A stretch of 10,754 nt of DNA from Candidatus Poribacteria bacterium (GTDB taxonomy: Bacteria > Poribacteria > WGA-4E > DTYX01), in NCBI GenBank assembly GCA_012961655.1, contig DTYX01000575.1, forward strand, positions 1 to 10,754, written 5' to 3'. The translations under genes and the position numbers were made by a program. This document shows positions 7,001 through 10,754 of this stretch, piece by piece (the first letter of the stretch is position 1; each line of letters starts with the position of its first letter). Under the pieces are notes generated by a model, which made no database searches, had not been told where the DNA came from, and worked only from the letters and a program-made list of their open reading frames with translations.

Positions 7001-7281
7001 TCACTCGCGCTGAACAAAGGGAGTTGTTCAATATCGATATGAATAACCCACCCTCGCGATTCATCGATGAGATACCATCTTACTTGATTGATTCTCCGCA
7101 CGATGAAGGAGAGGAGGAACTGGATTATCAAATCGGCGATAGAGTTGCTCACGCAAAATGGGGCAGAGGGCGAATTATAAACATCGATGACCGCGGAATG
7201 AACATGCGAGTTACAGTGAAATTTGATCGAGGAATTAAGAAGATCCTTATGTTAGAGTACGCAAATTTACAGAAGATTTGA
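4096..7281 (+). CDS. pcrA: UvrD/PcrA-type superfamily 1 DNA helicase, interrupted by an in-frame intein
   Basis: An ATP-dependent 3'-5' DNA helicase for repair, replication restart and removal of RecA filaments. The precursor is 1061 residues; minus a 365-residue intein (250-614) the mature protein is about 696, near the usual PcrA size. Motifs in order: Q-motif LNPVQREAV (8-16), Walker A SGAGSGKT (27-34), Ia AVTFTNKAAGEM, Walker B MVDEYQDT (216-223), motif III GDDDQ (245-249) split from SIYSWRGAD (615 on), motif IV LEQNYRST (642-649), motif V LMTLHSAKGLEF (913-924), motif VI YVGMTRAKK (957-965). A C-terminal Tudor-like segment follows, with AHAKWGRGRI and VTVKFDRGIKKI. AGAGGA lies 7 nt before the ATG. 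All catalytic motifs are intact once the intein is removed, so activity should depend on protein splicing. It has its own candidate promoter. Confidence 0.96.
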   Translation: MNSILENLNPVQREAVQHIDGPLLLLSGAGSGKTRVITHRIAYLISEYGVSPLNILAVTFTNKAAGEMKNRLENLIGLASKLVWVATFHSSCARILRKDIDKLGYKNSFTIYDGADQNALIKEILSDKRKNIQLGPGAILNEISRAKERLITYDDYAKMTGDVFEKSVSEVYKEYQTYLKTNNALDFDDLIMLTVQLFVEYPEVLEFYQERFRYIMVDEYQDTNHSQYQLIRMLAAKHKNVCVVGDDDQCLPAGTLIRTPDGQMPIEDVRWEDIIIAASGRSKTHQAPVIGIHRKEYEGKLVKITTESGAVLRATPNHVLFASLRADKKTHCVYLMYRRDKGYRIGISKGARSNGFKDRPLEVGIRQRCVQENADKAWIIKVCKSRSEAQLWEQYYSTQYGIPTTVFDAIGGTNNLDQNQIDSLYSMIDTERNAKKLMRDLYIFYDYPHHRPKGISGNRLPDRQTVNFTMFSDKRRSHRSPWNAHRVSLNTTDRDLEKRLQMQGHSTREGRRDTWRVEKVRLNYDDALELANLLAQAGGGLDIAQYAFLVGNRRYSFHPASHIHPTMIVAIEKEDQIVEDKVKKVEWGDYKGYVYDLDVDELHNYIANGVVVHNSIYSWRGADIRNILDFEKDYDEIKTLRLEQNYRSTKSILEAAYEVVQNNRFRKEKKLWTENEVGDNLFLYEAADEDDEAEFVAETISNFVSKGGRYSDIAVFYRVHAQSRVIEDALRRANVPYIIVGGVRFYERMEVKDVLAYLRVLVNPMDSVSLKRIINVPRRGIGNTTMQRLENFAAIERISLFDALKAVEEIDDIRPNIKASISQFVKIMDSFDLSEHPSVIVEQLLEKTKYLESLKETKTIEAQSRAENVGELVTATKDYEQREESPTLAGFLENIALVADIDKFDETIDQVALMTLHSAKGLEFPIVFIAGVEEGLLPYYRAFEDDEEMEEERRLCYVGMTRAKKQVYLTRAEQRELFNIDMNNPPSRFIDEIPSYLIDSPHDEGEEELDYQIGDRVAHAKWGRGRIINIDDRGMNMRVTVKFDRGIKKILMLEYANLQKI
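4843..5937 (+). mobile_element. Intein in pcrA helicase motif III, with GIY-YIG-like segment
   Basis: The coding segment for precursor residues 250-614 (365 aa) is inserted without breaking the frame between Gln249 and Ser615 of GDDDQ/SIYSWRGA. Splicing signals are complete: Cys250 in CLPAGTLIRTPDG (block A), TPNH at 315-318 (block B), VYDLDVDELHNYIANGVVVHN near the end (blocks F and G) with penultimate His613 and terminal Asn614, and Ser615 as the +1 nucleophile. Between the splicing blocks, HCVYLM (331-336) with YRIGIS (343-348), arginines near 357-368, and Glu393 in LWEQYY resemble the GIY-YIG nuclease layout. I see no LAGLIDADG motif. A charged region at about 415-560, containing YPHHRPKG, may contribute to DNA recognition. 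Nuclease activity is an inference; the GIY residues are degenerate (CVY), so it could be a decayed homing endonuclease. Confidence 0.93.
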
Positions 7282-7289
7282 GCGTTGTG

Positions 7290-7317
7290 ACGTGAAACGT
7301 GATGCGTAAAACGTGAA
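7290..7317 (+). repeat. Tandem heptamer array (four units, RCGTRAW family)
   Basis: The units ACGTGAA, ACGTGAT, GCGTAAA and ACGTGAA follow one another without gaps, starting 8 nt after the pcrA stop. The first 18 nt (7290-7307) recur exactly, inverted, at 8079-8096. All four units match the consensus. Confidence 0.8.
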
Positions 7318-7347
7318 AAATATTATAAACTAAGAGAGGTGAATGAT

Positions 7348-7689
7348 ATGCCGAAACTTCACTTGAAAGGCGAATTGATTACGCCTGAAGAATTTCAGCG
7401 ATGGCTTGAAAAAGCCAGAAAGGAAAGCACATATATCGGAGATTTGCGCGAGACCATTGAGGAGATGGTTATCATGGAACAGAAATACGGAATGACATCC
7501 GAAAAGTTCTATGAGAAATTTTCTCGCGGTGAGATGGGCGACGATATGGATGTTATTGATTGGGCGGGTAGTTATGAAACGTATCGTCGAGCAAAGGAGA
7601 TAATTGAAAAAGAGTTGGAAAAAGCGAGTGAACATCATGTTGAAAATCCCGATGAAGTCGGGGAAGATGCAAATCGGATTGGAGGATAA
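7348..7689 (+). CDS. Small uncharacterised acidic/helical protein, possibly antitoxin-like
   Basis: A 113-residue cytoplasmic protein with high Glu/Lys content and no signal peptide, membrane segment or cysteine. Two helical stretches are likely: residues 14-43 (EEFQRWLEKARKE to MVIMEQKYG) and 73-95. Between them is YGMTSEKFYEKFSRGEMGDD followed by DVIDWAGSYETY. The pattern YGM-SEEFY-x-GE-GDD-D-W recalls small proteins often annotated as hypothetical or as antitoxin partners of short toxins, but I cannot assign a named family with certainty. A GTG at 7339 opens the same frame three codons earlier. AGAGAGG (7333-7339) is well placed for the ATG at 7348 and overlaps that GTG, so the ATG is preferred. 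The gene is followed 4 nt later by gatC, whose ribosome binding site lies in its last codons; no toxin-like gene adjoins it. Confidence 0.75.
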   Translation: MPKLHLKGELITPEEFQRWLEKARKESTYIGDLRETIEEMVIMEQKYGMTSEKFYEKFSRGEMGDDMDVIDWAGSYETYRRAKEIIEKELEKASEHHVENPDEVGEDANRIGG

Positions 7690-7693
7690 AACT

Positions 7694-8005
7694 ATGGAAA
7701 AAATCACTGTCGAAGAGGTTCAAAAAGTCGCCGATTTAGCTCGGTTAGAATTCGATGAACAAGAGACTCAAGAATTCACCGACCAACTTGCGCGCATACT
7801 GGAATATATTGACAAACTAAATGAATTGGATACAACAGATGTGCCGCCGACGTCACACGTTCTGCGGATTAAAAATGACCCGGATTTGAAGCAGGGTGTG
7901 GTGAAACCCGATGAAGTCAAGCCATCTTATCCGCGTGAGGTAATCTTGAAAACCGCGCCGAGCGCGAGAGAGGGGTATTTTGAGGTTTTGAAAGTTATTG
8001 AGTGA
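7694..8005 (+). CDS. gatC: Aspartyl/glutamyl-tRNA(Asn/Gln) amidotransferase subunit C
   Basis: GatC is the small stabilising subunit of GatCAB, which converts misacylated Glu-tRNA(Gln) and Asp-tRNA(Asn) to the correct amides in the cytoplasm. The 103-residue product has the family hallmarks: ITVEEVQKVADLARLEFDEQE at the N-terminus, FTDQLARILEYIDKLNELDTTDVPPTSH in the middle, and the tail APSAREGYFEVLKVIE (family form: APE..DGFF.VPKVIE). Length is standard. The start at 7694 has GGAGG (7681-7685) 8 nt upstream, inside the end of the preceding gene; the open frame from 7604 would give an atypical N-terminal extension. The pair is likely cotranscribed. gatA and gatB, which often follow gatC, are not in the window. 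Confidence 0.93.
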   Translation: MEKITVEEVQKVADLARLEFDEQETQEFTDQLARILEYIDKLNELDTTDVPPTSHVLRIKNDPDLKQGVVKPDEVKPSYPREVILKTAPSAREGYFEVLKVIE

Positions 8006-8068
8006 AACGGTCTCAGAGCATAAGCGAATAGTACAATTTTTGCAAGCTTTCCGTCTGGTTGTCCGGCT

Positions 8069-8096
8069 TTCTCGTATCACGCATCACGTTTCACGT
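8069..8096 (-). repeat. Tandem heptamer array (three clear units plus a degenerate one)
   Basis: On the plus strand the units TTCTCGT (degenerate), ATCACGC, ATCACGT and TTCACGT run in tandem; read on the minus strand they are the RCGTRAW repeat. The array lies 8 nt before the AAGGAGGTG ribosome binding site of the gerW-like gene. Confidence 0.75.
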
Positions 8097-8119
8097 TTTA
8101 TTTCAAGGAGGTGTAAGAA

Positions 8120-8521
8120 ATGAACATTGTGGAACTCATCCAGCAAGTTACAGACAAAATAGAAAAATTCGCTCATGTGAAGGTATGTTTCGGCGAACCC
8201 GTAACGCTTGACCAGCAGACTATTATCCCCGTAGCTTCTATTCGACTCTGCGGAGGTGGCGGCGGCGGAGAGATGCAGCCGACGGAACAAGTCGAAGCCG
8301 CCGAGGAGAGCGAAACAGAAGAACAGCCCGTCCACGGCGGAACTTGCGGTGGCGGAGGATTTGGCATGCAAGTTAAGCCGGTGGGATATATTGAAGAAGT
8401 GGATGGCATAGTCCGATTCCGTCCGATTCTGGATGGCAAGATGATTGCAATCCTCGGTTTAGGAGGTCTGTTCGGTTTGGGATTCATTCTGAAGATGTTG
8501 TTCAAACGTTCGGAGGATTAA
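8120..8521 (+). CDS. GerW/YtfJ-family protein with C-terminal membrane segment
   Basis: A 133-residue member of the Spore_YtfJ family. In Bacillus the family is tied to spore germination, but members occur in many bacteria that do not sporulate and their biochemical role is unknown. Seen: VKVCFGEPVTLDQQTIIPVASI (20-41), a glycine run CGGGGGG (44-50), an acidic linker rich in Glu (about 51-70), CGGGGFGMQVKPVGYIEE (76-93), then GIVRFRPILDG. The C-terminus (about 107-128) is a hydrophobic glycine-rich helix followed by basic FKRSED, probably anchoring it in the membrane. Two cysteines flank the acidic linker. AAGGAGGTG (8105-8113) is a near-perfect ribosome binding site 6 nt before the ATG. It lies 114 bp after gatC and is closed by a strong hairpin. 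Confidence 0.85.
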   Translation: MNIVELIQQVTDKIEKFAHVKVCFGEPVTLDQQTIIPVASIRLCGGGGGGEMQPTEQVEAAEESETEEQPVHGGTCGGGGFGMQVKPVGYIEEVDGIVRFRPILDGKMIAILGLGGLFGLGFILKMLFKRSED

Positions 8522-8526
8522 GATAT

Positions 8527-8562
8527 ATGGGAACCGAGTTTTCCCCAAAACTCGGTTCCCAT
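8527..8562 (+). terminator. 16-bp perfect hairpin after the gerW-like gene
   Basis: ATGGGAACCGAGTTTT (8527-8542) and AAAACTCGGTTCCCAT (8547-8562) form a perfect 16-bp stem with a CCCC loop, 5 nt after the stop codon. A U-rich stretch sits in the 5' arm rather than after the stem. It probably stops transcription or protects the 3' end; being symmetrical, it may also be a small mobile palindrome. Confidence 0.65.
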
Positions 8563-8628
8563 CGCCAATGATAAAAAACGGAAGAATCGGATGAGTCAAG
8601 AAAGGTAATAAAATATACCGATGAGATA

Positions 8629-8637
8629 TGTTATAAT
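8629..8637 (+). promoter_or_regulatory. Extended -10 promoter candidate for rny
   Basis: TG-T-TATAAT (8629-8637) is a perfect extended -10 element; no good -35 box lies 16-18 nt upstream. Transcription would begin near 8644, giving a leader of about 160 nt. A second TATAAT lies at 8770-8775, nearer the gene, but the only good TTGACA (8757-8762) is 7 nt away and cannot partner it. Confidence 0.45.
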
Positions 8638-8640
8638 ACT

Positions 8641-8725
8641 AATTGACGATTAGTTCTTTATTGCAAACTGCAAGTTGCATTTTAGAATTTGCAATGGCTT
8701 AATCTCATTTATTCCGTCGTCAATT
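8641..8725 (+). promoter_or_regulatory. Nested inverted repeats in the rny leader region
   Basis: An outer 9-bp perfect pair, AATTGACGA (8641-8649) with TCGTCAATT (8717-8725), encloses an 8-bp perfect pair, ATTGCAAA (8660-8667) with TTTGCAAT (8688-8695). That encloses the dyad TGCAAGTTGCA (8669-8679). This could be a structured leader controlling rny or a set of operators; I recognise no known riboswitch. Confidence 0.4.
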
Positions 8726-8806
8726 CATCAAGCAATCTGGAATTTACACAAAAAACTTGACAGACTCTGTATAATAAACAGTTACGAAGGAGTGAGGTGT
8801 ATAACG

Positions 8807-10348
8807 ATGTGGATATATATAGTAGGTTTTTTGGGTATCGTTTTTGGTTACCTCGCTCACGAAATCGTTTCACGGATATATACCGGCGCTGCTAAAAAAC
8901 AGGTTCAGGCTATCTTGGATGAAGCTTATGAAAATGCTGAAATTATAAAAAAGGAAATGATAATTCAATCGAAGGAGGAAACACTTCAACGGCAAATAGA
9001 ATTAGACCAGGAGGTCCGTGAGCGTCGAGCGGAGATAAATAGGCTAGAACAACGCATTATCGCTAAAGAAGAATCGCTGGACAGCAAATTGAAAGCTCTA
9101 GATAAACGGCATGAGGGACTTATAGAGCGTGAGAAAAAAGTTGAAAAAAGAGCGAGGTCGCTTAAAGAGAAAGAGGCGGAAATAGCACTGCTTGAAGAGC
9201 AACGGAAGAAAGAGCTATCGAATATTGCGCAGATATCCATCGCAGAAGCGAAAGAGATGCTTTTTGAGCAGATACGTCAGGAAGCCAGATATGAGGCTAC
9301 CCTCATCGCGAACGAGATTGAAATGGAGGCTAAAGAGGTCGCTGAAAGGAAAGCTAGAGAGATTATAACTTATGCGATGACACGCTACTCCGCTGACCAT
9401 GTAATGGAGACGGCTGTGTCCGTAGTTTCGCTGCCTAGTGATAATATGAAAGGGAGGATAATCGGAAGAGATGGAAGAAATATTCGCTCCTTTGAGGCGG
9501 CAACAGGCGTGGAACTCATTGTTGACGATACGCCTGGAGCAATTCTTATCTCAGGATTTAATCCAATCCGGAGGGAGGTTGCGCGCTTGGCATTGGAATC
9601 TTTAATTGCCGATGGTAGAATCAATACTGCAAAGATTGAGCAAGCGGTCATGAAAGCCCGCGCTAATTTAGAAGCCATTATCAAAGAAGAGGGAGAGCAA
9701 GCAGGGCTGGAGTTAGGAGTGTATGGATTGCATCCGAATGAGATTGTCTTGCTGGGCAAATTGAAATATCGGTCAAGTTTCGGACAGAATTGTCTTCAAC
9801 ATTCGAAAGAGGTTGCTTTCCTATCCGGGATTATGGCTGCGGAGATAGGCGAAGATGAAAAAATGGCGCGCCGAGCCGGGTTAATTCATGACATCGGCAA
9901 AGCAATCGACAGCGAACTTGAAGGCAGCCATATCGAGATAGGGGTGAAATTAGCGCGGAAGTATAACGAACATCCCGAAGTTATTCATGCCATTGAAACG
10001 CATCACAGTCTAGGCGAGCCAAAAACATCCTTAGCCGCGATTGTGCAAACAGCCGATAGATTATCATCAGCGCGCCCCGGAGTCCGCCAGGATTCACTTG
10101 AATCTTATGTGAAGCGGATGGAAAAGCTGGAAGAACTGGCGGATTCCTTTGACGGCGTCGAAAAATCTTATGCCCTGCAAGCGGGAAGGGAAGTACGCGT
10201 TATCGTCAAACCTGATAGGATTGATGACGTCGGAACATATCGATTGGCAAAGGAGATTGCTAAAAAAGCGAAAGATGAACTTCAATTCCCCGGACAGATT
10301 CAAGTTACAGTCGTGCGTGAAACTATAGCCGTGGAATATGCGAAGTAG
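8807..10348 (+). CDS. rny: Ribonuclease Y
   Basis: RNase Y is a membrane-anchored endoribonuclease that starts mRNA decay in bacteria lacking RNase E. The 513-residue product matches the family length. It has an N-terminal membrane helix (about 1-20), a long charged coiled coil (about 30-195), a KH RNA-binding domain with GRIIGRDGRNIRSFE from Gly216, and an HD domain with QHSKEVA (His332), the metal-binding pair His361-Asp362 in HDIGKA, and ETHHS. The conserved linker segment LKYRSSFGQN precedes the HD domain. The frame stays open upstream to 8675, but the ATG at 8807 begins with the membrane helix as in homologues and has GAGGTG (8794-8799) 7 nt upstream, so it is preferred. Preceded by a possible structured leader and followed by a heptamer array and xseA. 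Confidence 0.97.
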   Translation: MWIYIVGFLGIVFGYLAHEIVSRIYTGAAKKQVQAILDEAYENAEIIKKEMIIQSKEETLQRQIELDQEVRERRAEINRLEQRIIAKEESLDSKLKALDKRHEGLIEREKKVEKRARSLKEKEAEIALLEEQRKKELSNIAQISIAEAKEMLFEQIRQEARYEATLIANEIEMEAKEVAERKAREIITYAMTRYSADHVMETAVSVVSLPSDNMKGRIIGRDGRNIRSFEAATGVELIVDDTPGAILISGFNPIRREVARLALESLIADGRINTAKIEQAVMKARANLEAIIKEEGEQAGLELGVYGLHPNEIVLLGKLKYRSSFGQNCLQHSKEVAFLSGIMAAEIGEDEKMARRAGLIHDIGKAIDSELEGSHIEIGVKLARKYNEHPEVIHAIETHHSLGEPKTSLAAIVQTADRLSSARPGVRQDSLESYVKRMEKLEELADSFDGVEKSYALQAGREVRVIVKPDRIDDVGTYRLAKEIAKKAKDELQFPGQIQVTVVRETIAVEYAK

Positions 10349-10380
10349 TGAAACGTAATACGTGATACGTAATGCGTAAT
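10346..10380 (+). repeat. Tandem heptamer array (four units plus a partial, RCGTRAW family)
   Basis: The partial unit TAGTGAA includes the rny stop codon. It is followed by ACGTAAT, ACGTGAT, ACGTAAT and GCGTAAT in unbroken tandem, all matching the consensus. Confidence 0.8.
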
Positions 10381-10409
10381 TTTAACATATTATATATTAC
10401 GTTTATAAT
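10381..10409 (+). promoter_or_regulatory. Candidate promoter for xseA
   Basis: TATAAT (10404-10409) is a perfect -10 box; TTTAAC (10381-10386), 17 nt upstream, is a weak -35 (3/6). Transcription would begin near 10416, about 55 nt before the ATG. The heptamer array abuts the -35 box. Confidence 0.4.
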
Positions 10410-10470
10410 ACCGAAAGCCTCGCTTTAAAGTATAGTGCAACTCACACCAAACGTTATTGGAGTATTTACT

Positions 10471-10754
10471 ATGCTACAACAACACAAGAAAGCTTACACC
10501 GTAAGCGAAATTACTAACGTCGTCAAGATGGCCCTGCAGTCATTAACGGATATATGGGTCGAGGGCGAAATTTCCAACTTCAGCAGACCGACCTCTGGAC
10601 ATATATATTTTACCCTGAAAGACCGGCTAAGTCAGATTAAAGGTGTCATCTTTCGCTCTGACTTAATGTATATGCGCTATGTACCTAAAAACGGAGATAA
10701 AGTTTTTCTACATGGCCGCATTGACGTTTATACGCGCGGCGGTTATCACCAAAT
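10471..10754 (+). CDS. xseA: Exodeoxyribonuclease VII large subunit, N-terminal part (runs off window)
   Basis: The large subunit of ExoVII binds and degrades single-stranded DNA in repair, acting with XseB. The 94 residues available cover the N-terminal OB-fold domain: YTVSEITNVVKMAL (9-22), then DIWVEGEISNFSRPTSGHIYFTLKD, a strong signature of XseA, QIKGVIFRSD, and GDKVFLHGRIDVYTRGGYHQ (family form: G..V.v.G.i..Y...G.YQ). The ATG at 10471 has GGAG (10459-10462) 8 nt upstream, and the N-terminal length fits homologues. The catalytic domain and any following xseB lie outside the window. Confidence 0.95.
   Translation, partial: MLQQHKKAYTVSEITNVVKMALQSLTDIWVEGEISNFSRPTSGHIYFTLKDRLSQIKGVIFRSDLMYMRYVPKNGDKVFLHGRIDVYTRGGYHQ

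Noticed and set aside
7290..7317. Heptamer arrays as a CRISPR array
   Set aside because: Units are 7 nt, directly adjacent, with no spacers and no cas genes.
7604..7693. Open-frame extension upstream of gatC
   Set aside because: It overlaps the preceding gene in another frame and gives a non-family N-terminus; the ATG at 7694 has GGAGG.
8173..8505. 110-codon minus-strand frame opposite the gerW-like gene
   Set aside because: Its proline runs are the antisense of the glycine codons of the real gene.
8767..8781. CTGT-N7-ACAG resembling an E. coli LexA box before rny
   Set aside because: The spacing is 7 rather than 8, and rny is not a known SOS gene; most likely chance.
8675..8806. Open-frame extension upstream of the rny ATG (44 codons)
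   Set aside because: It covers the promoter-like and inverted-repeat leader, has no good ribosome binding site, and homologues begin at the membrane helix encoded from 8807.
1..10754. tRNA, rRNA or insertion-sequence genes
   Set aside because: No cloverleaf, rRNA signature or transposase reading frame was recognised on either strand.

Overview
The window comes from a bacterium of moderate G+C (mid-40s % by eye). Its genes point to a free-living lineage with clostridia-like or candidate-phylum features: RNase Y, a GerW/YtfJ-type protein, PcrA-type helicase, GatC for the amidotransferase route to Gln/Asn-tRNA, and a ferredoxin-dependent 2-oxoacid oxidoreductase typical of anaerobic metabolism. 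I cannot place it to a phylum. The dispersed tandem heptamers and the mixed gene order suggest an uncultured lineage rather than a model Firmicute.

Layout. Left end, minus strand: the N-terminal part of nagA (N-acetylglucosamine-6-phosphate deacetylase) runs off the window. It overlaps by 13 bp the upstream gene for a YkgJ-like cysteine-cluster protein, whose leader can fold into nested stems. A divergent intergenic region carries a clear sigma-70-type promoter for a plus-strand lipoprotein-like gluzincin metallopeptidase. Then come two hairpins, a 2[4Fe-4S] ferredoxin subunit (korD-like) and korA, overlapping at the stop/start; no korB follows. A 230-bp palindrome-rich spacer with a promoter leads to pcrA.

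The pcrA gene is interrupted in helicase motif III by a 365-residue in-frame intein carrying a GIY-YIG-like segment. After pcrA lie a small acidic/helical orphan protein, gatC, and a gerW-like gene. A 16-bp perfect hairpin and a potentially structured leader precede rny (RNase Y). The N-terminus of xseA (exonuclease VII large subunit) ends the window.

The genes form several short transcription units rather than one pathway: amino-sugar catabolism (nagA), redox carbon metabolism (korDA), DNA repair (pcrA, xseA), translation (gatC) and RNA turnover (rny). The most notable items are the intein and a family of tandem 7-bp repeats (consensus RCGTRAW) found at four gene junctions, with two degenerate units at a fifth.
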